Below are positions 7,673 through 16,484 of a stretch of 43,378 nt of DNA, in pieces; the stretch's first letter is position 1, and each line of letters starts with the position of its first letter. A model generated the notes under the pieces. That model ran no database searches, was not told where the DNA came from, and worked only from the letters and a program-made list of their open reading frames with translations. The position numbers and the translations under genes were made by a program. Source of the stretch: a virus; IMG/VR virus record IMGVR_UViG_3300042996_000003, positions 1-43,378 of that record. One strand, 5' to 3'.

Positions 7673-10666
7673 CTACCTCTTGTTGTTAGTGGCGATGATG
7701 CCGCTGCCAGCGCGTGCGCCGGTTCCTAAGCTGTATATGGAACCCGCCAAGAACAAGCTCCACGTGTCGGATGCGCCGGGGGAGCTATCGTTGAAGAAAC
7801 CCGAAAGAGTTAGCGTTTGTCCAACTTGAACGGAACATGACCCACTACGCACAGCAACGCCATTCTTACGCAGTTCATAGGACAGGTTCCCGTTGGAACT
7901 GCCACCCTGCGCAACGATCAGGATGAAGTTGACCACCACTTGACCAAATGTGACCGGCACGTTCACGGAAGCGACCGTTACAGAGTTTGGCGAACCACTG
8001 GGCAAATTAACGTCGCTTGCTGCAACGCTGCTGTAGACCGTGGAGACGGCGCCGGCAGGGATCTTGATGGTTCCGACAGTTAGGTCACCAATGTTACCCG
8101 CCTGAGCGACGAAGTTGTTGATCACGGCGCTGTCTATTTGCGCCCAAGTCGCCTCAAGATTGTCGAAGAACCCAGCCGTTGCAGTCAGTGCATTTACATC
8201 GATGTTGACGGCGGTCAGATCACCAATAAAGGCATTGGACACCCGCAGCGTGCCATCTTCGAAGATGAACGGATTGAACCGCGCAGCACTGGCGCTTGAG
8301 GCGACGGCGAACTGATCGGCAATGACCAGGAACTGCGTCGGGTCCGCTTCAAGGTTCGGCACGCGGAGGAACCAGCCAGCGTCTCGCCATGCGCCGACAG
8401 TTCCGGTCCTGCCCTGCGCACCGATGGTCACGCCACCAGCATCACCGCTCTGCACGGTCATGCGGAAGCGAGCCGTGGAAACGTCATCACCATCCCCGGC
8501 CGATAGCTCTGTCAGAGCGTCGGCAATAGCCACCAGCTCGCCCTCGATCGGGACGATGGCTGTGGTGATGGTCTCATCGAACGTGGCGCTTAGTGTTCCA
8601 ACAACAGTGGTCAGCGAACGCCGCATTTCGTTGAACTGGGCAGAGTTCGCCAGTTCCTGATCACCGGTTAGTTCAGCCTGCGCTTGCAACTGCTCGTATA
8701 CCTCGCGGAGCGAGCGGCCAAACTGAGCGAACAGGTTCTCCACCTGAGCACCAAGACCATCAAGGTCGATATCGCCATAGATGACATCGAGGGCGCCGAG
8801 TTTGACATCGGGCGTCGTAATGGCGAACCAACCCGACCACTCACTCGCAGGTGGCCCGATGAAGATGCCTCGCACCACAACCGGGGTATCGCCCGGGAAC
8901 TGACCTTGCAGCACATTGCTCCAAGGGGTGCCATATGGGTGAGCATCGCTGTCAAAGATCAGCGGGCCGTTCTCATCCCCGACACGAACCTGCACTCGAA
9001 CCCGGTCAACGCTTGGGACGCCAGATGCATACTGGACCAAGATGCTAGGGCGCCGAGCACGCCCTTGATCGTCAACGATCTCCCAAGGAAACACCTGCCA
9101 GCCCGTCATTGGCATCGGCTTAGGACCGACCAGCGTCAGCGGCCCGTCAATCACCGGTGTATAGTCGGCTTCTTGGTCCCAGTCATAATCCGATGGATCG
9201 ACTTCGGTCAGGTCAACGATCACGTCGAGGTTGGACTTGTAGACGAGCCCATCAACCCGGAAGAGCTTGTCCTCATAGCCATTCCGCGCGCTTGACCAGA
9301 GCACGATGTCGCCAGCCTCAAGCACCCGGAACTCAGGTCCGAGCACAAAGGTATGCCGGCGTGCGCGCAGAGCTTCCAACAATGCCCACTGCATCAGCCG
9401 TTGCGCTTGTCCCGAATACGGCACCAGGTCGAGCGACACTGAAGCGATCAGGCGACGATTGCCAGCCAGCGGCTCCAGATCCGGCCGCAGCAATGGCGGC
9501 GCCTTCTTGGCATTCCAGCCTTCGGCGGGGTTCGGATAGGTCGCGTCCACACCGTTGACCGTGTCAGCAAGGCTCAAGAACGGGCTGAAGCTCTGCTCTT
9601 CGGTCGAAAGGATGTCGCCATCGGTGAATGCCATAACCGGAGTGCCAGGCGGGCCGACGAAGATCTTATACGTGCCGCCGCTTTCAACCAGGCGCGCATT
9701 GGCAGCCGTCATCAGCGCCTCAACAGTGGTGGCAACCTGCGCCCCGATCTGTATCTCGCCACCTGCTCGATAGGTGGGCTCCTCGCCACCAGGACCGGCA
9801 ATCGCCGCCTGTGCCGCGTTGATGCCAGCAATCCATGAAGCAGCCGGAAGACGGGCCGCAGACAACGCCTGCATGCCATAGAGCCACTGCCCGGTGTAGC
9901 GGACACCGCGCAGCAGGTTGTAGAGTTGCACGATGGGGTTGAAGTCACCGACACCGCCCCAAGTGGCGGGATTGTCCCAGCGATTAGCACCAGAGCCGCC
10001 CGCGGTCGTGTCGAATGCCGGATTGTACCACCGCACACCGTTGGTGACGAACTTCAGTTCCGGAATGCCTTGGAACAAGGGCTTGTCACCCTCATCATTC
10101 CGTTCAGGTGCCCGAGCAAAGACGATGACGTAGGGAATGCCCCGGCCAACGCGGGTTGCTTGGTAAGGCCGATCCGGATCACTGCCGAACGTGGACACCA
10201 GAACAGCGTCAGCGCTCGACTGAGTGCCGTCATAGAACTTGATCCAGAGATGGTCTTGCCCAGCCTTGCGGTATTCGGCGACGGGCCAACCATAGCTGGC
10301 GTGTGTCTCGGCTTTCAGCAGCGTGCAGTCGACGCCATCAACGATGGGATAAAGAAGTTCGCGGATGGGCAGATCGCCGATGGCAATGACGCGGGCCGAC
10401 ATGGTGCCGCCATTGCCGAAGGTATGATGCCATGACAAAGACCCGGCCGTGCAGTTCCAGCCAACATTGATGGAGCGGGGCACATCTTCACCGGCCTGCA
10501 GTTTGCCTTGCACCCCAAAGCGAGGCGGCTCCGGCTCGCCCTGCATGGCCTTGCCAATCAGGCTTGCGGCAACGCCAGCAGCGATCTGCAAGCCAGCAGC
10601 CGTCACGCCAGCAAGGAAAGTACCGGCACCGAAGATTGCGGCGCCGATGGAGGTGAATACAGCCAT
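7673..10666 (-). CDS. J-like tail tip / host specificity protein
   Basis: A 997-residue protein, the longest in the window. It begins with a hydrophobic, Gly/Ala-rich stretch (residues about 1-41). A large body follows whose order resembles tail-tip hub proteins of lambda J type: a beta-rich hub region to about residue 500, fibronectin-like segments in the middle (near VDRVRVQVRVGDENGP), a helical stretch around 640-720, and a beta-rich C-terminal knob. ATG 10666 has GAGG about 9 bases upstream. Gene order (hub protein, acetyltransferase, this gene, fibre) supports a tail-tip role in receptor recognition and genome delivery. Confidence 0.8.
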   Translation of the reverse strand: MAVFTSIGAAIFGAGTFLAGVTAAGLQIAAGVAASLIGKAMQGEPEPPRFGVQGKLQAGEDVPRSINVGWNCTAGSLSWHHTFGNGGTMSARVIAIGDLPIRELLYPIVDGVDCTLLKAETHASYGWPVAEYRKAGQDHLWIKFYDGTQSSADAVLVSTFGSDPDRPYQATRVGRGIPYVIVFARAPERNDEGDKPLFQGIPELKFVTNGVRWYNPAFDTTAGGSGANRWDNPATWGGVGDFNPIVQLYNLLRGVRYTGQWLYGMQALSAARLPAASWIAGINAAQAAIAGPGGEEPTYRAGGEIQIGAQVATTVEALMTAANARLVESGGTYKIFVGPPGTPVMAFTDGDILSTEEQSFSPFLSLADTVNGVDATYPNPAEGWNAKKAPPLLRPDLEPLAGNRRLIASVSLDLVPYSGQAQRLMQWALLEALRARRHTFVLGPEFRVLEAGDIVLWSSARNGYEDKLFRVDGLVYKSNLDVIVDLTEVDPSDYDWDQEADYTPVIDGPLTLVGPKPMPMTGWQVFPWEIVDDQGRARRPSILVQYASGVPSVDRVRVQVRVGDENGPLIFDSDAHPYGTPWSNVLQGQFPGDTPVVVRGIFIGPPASEWSGWFAITTPDVKLGALDVIYGDIDLDGLGAQVENLFAQFGRSLREVYEQLQAQAELTGDQELANSAQFNEMRRSLTTVVGTLSATFDETITTAIVPIEGELVAIADALTELSAGDGDDVSTARFRMTVQSGDAGGVTIGAQGRTGTVGAWRDAGWFLRVPNLEADPTQFLVIADQFAVASSASAARFNPFIFEDGTLRVSNAFIGDLTAVNIDVNALTATAGFFDNLEATWAQIDSAVINNFVAQAGNIGDLTVGTIKIPAGAVSTVYSSVAASDVNLPSGSPNSVTVASVNVPVTFGQVVVNFILIVAQGGSSNGNLSYELRKNGVAVRSGSCSVQVGQTLTLSGFFNDSSPGASDTWSLFLAGSIYSLGTGARAGSGIIATNNKR

Positions 10667-10678
10667 GTAGTGGTGCCT

Positions 10679-11128
10679 CTATGCCGCCGACAGCGGCTTC
10701 AGGTAATGCGTCTCTGTTTCGGCAAAGCCTGCGCGCCGGTAGATGATGCCGGCGCGAGGGAAGGCAGCGAGTGCAGCCATGCCGGCAAAGGCGCACCCCT
10801 GCTCGAGAGCCCACTGTTCGTAAGCTGCAAGCATCTCCGCAGCGAACCGGCCGCGTGTGTCTGGTGCGATCCACCAGACCGTTTCCATGGCGTATTTCAC
10901 CGCCGCGAACGGATGCTCCTGACAACTGGCCAGCAACATGCCGCGCGCCGGATCACCGGCAACCAGCGCCAACAGGTTTGGCTCTGCGATATGCCGATCG
11001 GCCAAAGCCATGGCGTGCGGCGCGCTGAAAGGGAACGGCAGCCCGCCTGCAGCATGTGCATCGCGCAGCATGCGAACAATCGCCACCCGGTCAACAGCGG
11101 TTGCCAGCCGGACATCAGAAGATGCCAA
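10679..11128 (-). CDS. GNAT-family acetyltransferase inside the tail operon
   Basis: About 149 residues. The chosen start is TTG 11128, which has GGGGAGG 5 bases upstream on the minus strand and overlaps the end of the preceding tail gene by 14 bases. The only longer alternatives run far into that gene. The fold pattern suits a GNAT N-acetyltransferase: an N-terminal helix (AVDRVAIVRMLRDAH), a strand and helix around GRFAAEMLAAYEQWALEQG, and a C-terminal strand ending AGFAETETHYLKPL. The acetyl-CoA loop is degenerate. The substrate is unknown. It may modify a tail protein or act in infected cells. Confidence 0.75.
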   Translation of the reverse strand: MASSDVRLATAVDRVAIVRMLRDAHAAGGLPFPFSAPHAMALADRHIAEPNLLALVAGDPARGMLLASCQEHPFAAVKYAMETVWWIAPDTRGRFAAEMLAAYEQWALEQGCAFAGMAALAAFPRAGIIYRRAGFAETETHYLKPLSAA

Positions 11129-11798
11129 GGAAGCCTCCCCAGCCGAACAGCCCCTTAGGCTTGGCGGTGCTAACCTTGTTCTGCCCAACGGCGCCCCAAT
11201 AGTGGTCCCAATCGCCGCACACGGCAGCATCGAGAAAGAAGTCATCGCCCGGGCCGCGAACCTGCTGATCGGCATGACTGCGGGTCGATGGATTGGAGCG
11301 CAGCAGTTCCTGCGTGCCGCTGGCACAAGTCAGGATCGCGGCACCGTCCTCGTTTTCCGAAGGCGTGCGGATTTCGATCTCGTCAATGAACCCAACAAAG
11401 ATCGGCTCGGCAGGATCGACAAGTTGGCGGCTGTCCGGATCAAGCAGCCCGGTATGAATTTCGATGCGGGCCTGCTTGCAATCATAGAGGCGGATTGCCT
11501 CCTCCACCTGGTCGTGCAGCTGAGACATGGTAACGGTGACGCGCTCGACACTCACCCCGACGATCGAGGGAATGTCGCTGGATTGTATGAGCGACCCAGC
11601 ACCATAGAACTCGCGCAGCACCGGGGCGCCTGTCTCTGGATCGATCATCAAGGCACTGACGTTCGCCAGGTCAGACCAGAAGCCGACTGACACTGGCAGC
11701 CCGGTTTCCCGATCTCGCGCCACGATCCAGATGAAGTCGCGCGGCAGCAGCCGGCGGGCCGCAAGAGCAGCCACGGTGTTTGCGGAATAAAGCTTCAT
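11115..11798 (-). CDS. Distal tail / baseplate hub-like protein
   Basis: A 227-residue protein that starts one base after the preceding stop (TAA-C-ATG). It is beta-rich, and residues about 115-200 hold a segment (ETHTG-like EIHTGLLDP, then FVGFIDEIEI, then RSNPSTRSHADQ) that I associate with small tail hub proteins of alphaproteobacterial siphophages. It lies between a distal tail protein and the J-like tip protein, which matches a hub role at the tail end. The family name is not certain. Confidence 0.65.
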   Translation of the reverse strand: MKLYSANTVAALAARRLLPRDFIWIVARDRETGLPVSVGFWSDLANVSALMIDPETGAPVLREFYGAGSLIQSSDIPSIVGVSVERVTVTMSQLHDQVEEAIRLYDCKQARIEIHTGLLDPDSRQLVDPAEPIFVGFIDEIEIRTPSENEDGAAILTCASGTQELLRSNPSTRSHADQQVRGPGDDFFLDAAVCGDWDHYWGAVGQNKVSTAKPKGLFGWGGFLGIF

Positions 11799-11799
11799 G

Positions 11800-12408
11800 T
11801 TAGCCCCGCGCCTCGGTGGCGCTGAATGAGATCGAGCCGCGTCCAGTGCTCAGATCAGTCGGCGCAGATAGCGAACCGGGGTCGATGGTCATTAGGCACC
11901 AAGGCTTGGCGATGATCACAGGCTGGCTTGTTGCCGTTCCGAGCCAAAGATGCGGCGTGATCGTAAACAAGCCTGTCGGGTTGCCGCTGGCCGCTTCCTG
12001 CACCCTATAAAGGCTGCTGCCGATGCGGATCATGTCACCAATCGAAAGCGTAATGCCGACTAGCCCAGCAACGCGGACGGTCTGGTCATCGCTGCCAATA
12101 GTGTGAAGCGTTCCGGCTGGTAGCACAGATGCGCCCGGATGAGTGATCGGCCGGCACCGGCTCGACTGCCAGGCGGTAAACGTCATCTGGCTGATCATGG
12201 CCTGCTCGATACGAGCGCGCCATCTATCCAATGTGTTTGCCGAAAGCGTCTTGGTCTGCCAACGGCCGCGCCAGATTGGCTGCCCCATGTCCTTGACGCG
12301 GGTTCGACCGGACGCGTGCCGGGATTGCTCCTGGCGTGCCATCAGGTCGAACTCAGTCGACCAGCCAGGGAAGTCGGTCAGCAGATCGAGTGGTTCAGTC
12401 AGAGCCAT
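11800..12408 (-). CDS. Tail protein following the tape measure
   Basis: A 202-residue, Ser/Thr-rich beta protein beginning 3 bases after the tape measure stop. Its place directly downstream of the tape measure gene is that of the distal tail protein, which closes the tail tube and binds the hub. The N-terminal part (residues about 10-75) is charged with several Trp residues, the remainder beta-rich. No specific motif is recognised, so the role is inferred from gene order. Confidence 0.6.
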   Translation of the reverse strand: MALTEPLDLLTDFPGWSTEFDLMARQEQSRHASGRTRVKDMGQPIWRGRWQTKTLSANTLDRWRARIEQAMISQMTFTAWQSSRCRPITHPGASVLPAGTLHTIGSDDQTVRVAGLVGITLSIGDMIRIGSSLYRVQEAASGNPTGLFTITPHLWLGTATSQPVIIAKPWCLMTIDPGSLSAPTDLSTGRGSISFSATEARG

Positions 12409-12411
12409 CGG

Positions 12412-14580
12412 CTATTTCCACTTCCGGCCCTGAGTGCGCACGATCTGCTTGACCTGGCCTTCCATCTCGCTGGCCATCTTGACCATGTTCCGCTCGAGGC
12501 GTGCCACGCTAGCAGCATCAGCACCGCGGGCATCAATTACCGGAGCAAAGGTGACCGAAGCACTAGCCGCTGATGCGGACGGCATGGTCGGCAAGCGCGG
12601 GATGATTGTGCCGCTCTGATTGGGTATGAACAGTTCGGGCCGCTTTTCGCCCACGATGTAGGGCTGGCCCGCTCGAACCGAGCCGCCAAACTCCTTCCCG
12701 GGAAACAATGCGGCAAGGCCCGCGCCGCCCGGTGTGAACATGCTGGTGAGACTGCTCAAACCGAAGTCCAGAAGCGCATTGCCGACGCTCGCCAGAGCGT
12801 TCCCAAGCGCCTCCGTCGCAGACTTGCCTTCTATCAAGTCGTCGATGAAGCCACGAATACCAGTCTCTGCGGCATCAGCAAAGTTCTCCATCGCCGCTTT
12901 TGCAAGCTCTTGAGATTGGGTCAGATCGTCAAGCTCAACTGACGCTTCGGCATAGGCGCTCGCCAGCTGATCGATAGCGTCTTTCCGGGCAGGAGTAAGT
13001 TCCAAGCCTGCGCGCGAAGCTTCATTTTCAAGCTCCATCTGCACACGGAGCTTCTCCATGGCCAGTCCGTTTTCGTCGAAGGCCAGACCAAGTTGCTCGC
13101 GTAGATCAATCTCCCGATTCAACTCGGCCAACCGTTGACGCTGTTGCTCAAGAGACTCGTTGAAACGCTCGGCTGGTGACTGCCCGCCGCCACCTTTGCC
13201 CGAGCCACCGGACCCGGCGGGAGTGCCGTAGTCAGTGATCGATACCGGCTTCACAGGCGTGGGAGGCTTGAATTGGCCGGCGAACTCCGCTTGGCTGGGG
13301 AATGCGCCGACATCATCCAATTGCGTTGCAGCAGCGGCCGCCTGGCGCAATGCAAGGAAGTTTTGAATGACCCCGGCAATCTTGTTCTGCAGGGCGGAGA
13401 AGTCTGGGTTGGCCTCGCCTAGAGCCTCGATAGCCGCGGCTGTGCTTTCAGCAGTTCCCTTCCCTCCTAGCAGTTGCTGAACGAGGTCTTGGAACGCTGC
13501 ATCAACCTCGCCAAAGGTGCCTTTGGTATTAAGCGCCAGATTGACCAAAGCCTGCTCGGCCTGTGCTGTAGCCAGCTCGGCGTCAGAAACAGACGGACCA
13601 TAACGGTCGAAAGCACTCGACACGGCGTCGACCGCAGATCCAAGTGCCTCGAACTCTCGAACTGTGCCGGCGATCTGCGCGTTGCCAAATTCATTAAGAG
13701 CGGTAAGAAACTGGTCCACTTTCTCACTGTTAGCCGCATCCTCTACTGCCCTGCCCAGCAGATCCAGAGACTGCACAAAGCTACGGCTCGCGCCTGTGCC
13801 TTCGTTGAACTTGCCCGCAACATCGATAAGGACGTTCTGCAACCGAACAAAGGCCTGGGAAACGGTCAGTTCAGCGTTCGCGACCTTGTCGGTCAGTATC
13901 ACAGAGCCTGCTTCAAAGGCCCTGAAGAATGCTTCGCTTGAGACTTTGCCATCTACCACCAAGGCGCGAAGCTTGGCAACCGATCCTCCTGCTTCGTCCA
14001 GACCAGCAGCGGCTGCCTGCGCGATCGGCAGCGCACCTTCCAGAATGGAGTTGAATTCTTCTGCACGCACCGTGCCCGCGCCTAAAGCCTGCGAAAGCTG
14101 CAGCAAGGCGCCGGAGGCGGTCTGGGCATCTGTGCCTGCCACGCGCAGCGCTAGTGCTACATTGTCGGTGAAGCCGAGAAGCTCCTCAGTTGAAACCCCA
14201 AGTTCCTTTTGTACGATCGCAGCGCGACCATACAAGGTAACCAGGCTTTCCAGAGGTGCCGCATTGCGTTGGGCAGAAGCGAACAGGTCGCCGTATACCC
14301 GGGTGAGATCCTCACCAGCGAGCCCGGAGATTTTGAGAGAGTTCTGTAGACGCGTGCTCGTATCGATGAGCTGTTGGAAACCGCGAAGGGAGGCGGCTCC
14401 ACCAATGACGGCAAAGGCTCTGCCGAAGGCGCCATCGATCCTCCCACCTAAATCATCAAAGCGCCGCTCAATCTTACGGGCAGTTGTGTTGGTCTGACCT
14501 AAGGCACGCTGCATAGCGCGCTCGTATTTAGTGATGCTCGCATCAAGAGAAACCACTAGCCTCTCGACTTCGGTTGCCAT
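12412..14580 (-). CDS. Tape measure protein
   Basis: A 722-residue protein. Residues about 1-330 are a tape-measure domain, starting with VERLVVSLDASITKYERAM and long helices. A coiled-coil middle (about 440-590) and an Ala/Gly-rich region with a hydrophobic part follow. The C-terminal segment contains FGGSVRAGQPYIVGEK, which is typical of the end of siphophage tape measures. It sets tail length; at the usual ~1.5 angstrom per residue the tail would be near 100 nm. It lies just downstream of the tail chaperone pair except for an inserted opposite-strand gene. ATG 14580 has AGGT(C)A just upstream. Confidence 0.92.
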   Translation of the reverse strand: MATEVERLVVSLDASITKYERAMQRALGQTNTTARKIERRFDDLGGRIDGAFGRAFAVIGGAASLRGFQQLIDTSTRLQNSLKISGLAGEDLTRVYGDLFASAQRNAAPLESLVTLYGRAAIVQKELGVSTEELLGFTDNVALALRVAGTDAQTASGALLQLSQALGAGTVRAEEFNSILEGALPIAQAAAAGLDEAGGSVAKLRALVVDGKVSSEAFFRAFEAGSVILTDKVANAELTVSQAFVRLQNVLIDVAGKFNEGTGASRSFVQSLDLLGRAVEDAANSEKVDQFLTALNEFGNAQIAGTVREFEALGSAVDAVSSAFDRYGPSVSDAELATAQAEQALVNLALNTKGTFGEVDAAFQDLVQQLLGGKGTAESTAAAIEALGEANPDFSALQNKIAGVIQNFLALRQAAAAATQLDDVGAFPSQAEFAGQFKPPTPVKPVSITDYGTPAGSGGSGKGGGGQSPAERFNESLEQQRQRLAELNREIDLREQLGLAFDENGLAMEKLRVQMELENEASRAGLELTPARKDAIDQLASAYAEASVELDDLTQSQELAKAAMENFADAAETGIRGFIDDLIEGKSATEALGNALASVGNALLDFGLSSLTSMFTPGGAGLAALFPGKEFGGSVRAGQPYIVGEKRPELFIPNQSGTIIPRLPTMPSASAASASVTFAPVIDARGADAASVARLERNMVKMASEMEGQVKQIVRTQGRKWK

Positions 14581-14617
14581 GGTGACCTATGCAGATTGGG
14601 TTTGAAGGAGGTTCGAA

Positions 14618-14950
14618 ATGTCGAGAGCGAAGGGAGTTCTTGCTGTCAGTGCACTAATCTTCGCTGCTTGGGCCTTTGCTCAGATGTCACCGTGGCGCGT
14701 AACCGAACCTCGTGAGCAAGTCCGCCGACAGCCACTTGAGCAATCGTCACCTAGTGTCAAAACGGAAACATATCGATTGGTTCAGAGCATCGGTAACGAG
14801 GAGAGAGAGACCGCTCGCAATCTTTCAAAAGCAGATTGCGAGAGGCAGAAGAACGAACTGCAAGCAGTCGGAGAAGCCGTAGGGGCGTACAATGAAAGGC
14901 TCGGTCGCGGCGCCATAACCTGCTTACCCGAAAGCTTTTTCGCAGATTAG
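14618..14950 (+). CDS. Exported or membrane-anchored cargo protein within the tail operon
   Basis: A 110-residue protein on the strand opposite to all neighbours, with an excellent AAGGAGG site 6 bases before ATG 14618. Residues about 2-22 form a basic-then-hydrophobic signal sequence or anchor (VLAVSALIFAAWAFA). The mature part is charged and carries two cysteines, in DCERQKNEL and ITCLPESFF, that could pair in the periplasm. It starts 37 bases from the tape measure start and overlaps the end of the tail chaperone gene by 4 bases. A secreted opposite-strand gene here is typical of a moron expressed from the prophage; an envelope or superinfection-exclusion role is only a guess. Confidence 0.75.
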   Translation: MSRAKGVLAVSALIFAAWAFAQMSPWRVTEPREQVRRQPLEQSSPSVKTETYRLVQSIGNEERETARNLSKADCERQKNELQAVGEAVGAYNERLGRGAITCLPESFFAD

Positions 14951-15602
14951 AAGGTGAAGGTGACTTCGCCAGCTGGCACAAGCGTTACGCCGTCCAGCCA
15001 ATAAGTTTGCGTGGTCAAAGTTCTTGGACCGTCGTAATCGCGCTCGATCCACTCGAACAATTCAACAGCCTCAGACTCGGTAAGCCTGGCAGCTTCCTTG
15101 GGTGTGTTAGCGTCCACATAGCCCTGCCAAGCGGCGAAAAACTCCCAGACCGATGCACGCTTAATGTCATGCACGGTCCAGCCCATTGCGGCGCCCATGC
15201 CATAGACTAGGCCGAAGCGCCACTTGCCGTTGGGGAGGTCATCGAGCTTTTGCCCCTCGCCCTCCCTCGCCGTTTTTTTGGCGGTTCGTCAGGAGCCCCC
15301 TGCACTCCGGCCGCTACCACGGCATAGGCCAGCATGACGTTTTCCATGGGCGGACGGCTCTCGACATAACTCTCCACGAGCTTAGTCGCCGCTGCGGGCT
15401 CCATGCCGCCGCCTTGAAGCCCAAGCCTGATGGAATGGCTGATGTCGCCTATTCTCCAGTGCTTGCCCGCGAGACGCTCGAGCAGAAACAACGGACCGCA
15501 GTCCGTTGCCTCCTGCAGCAGCGCCAGTTCGCCCCAGCCGAGCCGGAAGGCATATTTGCCATCGGCCCAGGTCAGCGGGCCGATTGATGCGTCGCGGCTC
15601 AT
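14947..15602 (-). CDS. Tail assembly chaperone, -1 frameshift product (GT-like)
   Basis: The long tail chaperone form made when ribosomes slip back one base at A-AAA-AAA (15279-15273). About 110 residues of the short form are followed by 108 residues from the second frame, giving about 218 residues. The second frame reads on from the slip without a stop (TAREGEGQ, then DDLPNGKWRFGLVYG) into the conserved-looking GWTVHDIKRASVWEFFAAW block. The only ATG codons of that frame (15198 and later) have no ribosome binding site, so frameshifting is the best explanation. In lambda-like phages the GT form bridges tape measure and tail tube subunits. Confidence 0.8.
15207..15602 (-). CDS. Tail assembly chaperone, short form (G-like, GTA family)
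   Basis: A 131-residue protein with the layout of the short tail chaperone of gene transfer agent-type tails: a beta-rich start (SIGPLTWADGKYAFRLGWGELALLQEA) and a helical middle (IRLGLQGGG, then AAATKLVESYVE). It overlaps the stop of the tail tube gene as TGATG. The C-terminal ~20 residues (KKRRGRARGKSS onward) are basic and come from the region of the frameshift site. The protein is expected to coat the tape measure during assembly and is not part of the finished virion. Confidence 0.82.
   Translation of the reverse strand: MSRDASIGPLTWADGKYAFRLGWGELALLQEATDCGPLFLLERLAGKHWRIGDISHSIRLGLQGGGMEPAAATKLVESYVESRPPMENVMLAYAVVAAGVQGAPDEPPKKRRGRARGKSSMTSPTASGASA
15273..15279 (-). promoter_or_regulatory. 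Programmed -1 ribosomal frameshift slippery site
   Basis: A run of seven A on the minus strand falls in register as CCA AAA AAA CGG in the short chaperone frame, a perfect A-AAA-AAA slippery heptamer. Slipping back one base enters the open frame that encodes the rest of the long chaperone. It lies 20 codons before the short-form stop. A G-rich stretch follows, which could slow the ribosome. Confidence 0.8.
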
Positions 15603-16036
15603 CAGGTCGAGGTCCGGACCATTTGGCCATCGGACTGCATTGAAACATTATTGGTGACGCGGCGCCCATTCGGTGCGCCCATCTCCAAAGTCTCGACGTG
15701 CATGTTGCCGGTGTAAGTCAGCGTCTTGGCTGGAAACTCGATTTCGATCTTGGCTGGCACGCTCTCAACGCTTTCCCAGGCATCGAGCCAGGTTTCACCG
15801 CTCTCCACGGCGAGCACACCCTCACCACTCACCGCGATCGACAGCGAAACCGCGTCGCGGCCGACCCAATCGACCTTATCGGGATCATCGCAGTCTGGGA
15901 TGCTGACTTCCTCTAATCCCTTGTTAAAAGTGAGGGATTTGGAGGAAAAGCCGCAAGGCGCGACGAAGGTGCCGTTACGAGCGAGATCGAGAAGGACGCG
16001 CAGCTTGCCGCCCTTGATGGTCGTTGCAGCCGTCAT
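15602..16036 (-). CDS. Major tail tube protein
   Basis: A 144-residue beta-rich protein beginning TAATTIKGGKLRVLLD, with a middle segment EVSIPDCDDPD and a C-terminal VSMQSDGQMVRT, matching the small siphophage/GTA tail tube family. Its position directly before the tail chaperones and after the tail completion protein is the standard one. The stop overlaps the chaperone start (TGATG). It is expected to stack as hexamers around the tape measure to form the non-contractile tail. Confidence 0.85.
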   Translation of the reverse strand: MTAATTIKGGKLRVLLDLARNGTFVAPCGFSSKSLTFNKGLEEVSIPDCDDPDKVDWVGRDAVSLSIAVSGEGVLAVESGETWLDAWESVESVPAKIEIEFPAKTLTYTGNMHVETLEMGAPNGRRVTNNVSMQSDGQMVRTST

Positions 16037-16054
16037 GGCATGCCTCCAATGGGT

Positions 16055-16483
16055 TTAAGGTGTCTCGACAATGGCAGTGAACTGGATCGCCCCGTGTCGA
16101 ATAGCGGGGTTGGGATCGTCCAGAATTCGGGTAAGCTCCCAGGTCAAGGTGACCAGGGCGTTGTCGGCAAGCGCCAGATCTGCATTGTGCAGCGAGCGCT
16201 TGACCGCGTTTGTGATGGTGCGGCAGTCAACTGAGGCGAAAGCCCCGTTGTCGCCGGTGGTCCAGATATCCAGCTGCACAGTCAGCTCTTCGCCGTCCAT
16301 GCAGTCGAAATCTGCGGGAATCGATGATGTCGGCCCCACGGAGATGTAGGGGAAACCACCGGTCGGAGAGCCCACCCGGCCTGAGGGCCGATCAACGATG
16401 CGATCCCCAACCATCTGGGTCACGGTTGCGTCGGCCCGCAGTCGATCGAGCATGCTGCGGATCAGTTCAACACTGGCATCCAT
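16055..16483 (-). CDS. Tail completion/terminator protein (DUF3168-like)
   Basis: A 142-residue protein beginning with a helix (ASVELIRSMLDRLRAD), then a GGFPYISVGP segment and a WTTGDNGAFASVDCRTI stretch typical of the DUF3168/gp17-like tail completion family. It lies between the HK97 gp10-like gene and the tail tube gene, as is usual. The protein is expected to cap the tail tube and let it join the head. Confidence 0.82.
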   Translation of the reverse strand: MDASVELIRSMLDRLRADATVTQMVGDRIVDRPSGRVGSPTGGFPYISVGPTSSIPADFDCMDGEELTVQLDIWTTGDNGAFASVDCRTITNAVKRSLHNADLALADNALVTLTWELTRILDDPNPAIRHGAIQFTAIVETP

Positions 16484-16484
16484 G

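Noticed and set aside
10897-11115. An ATG-started frame overlapping the tail hub stop as TGATG
   Set aside because: The overlap looks coupled, but the product is Cys/Trp/Arg-rich with no protein-like pattern. The GNAT frame from TTG 11128 has a strong ribosome site and a recognisable fold.
14947-15198. A separate 83-residue gene for the second tail chaperone
   Set aside because: ATG 15198 has no ribosome binding site, and the frame is open back to the A7 slippery run. It is better read as the frameshift extension.
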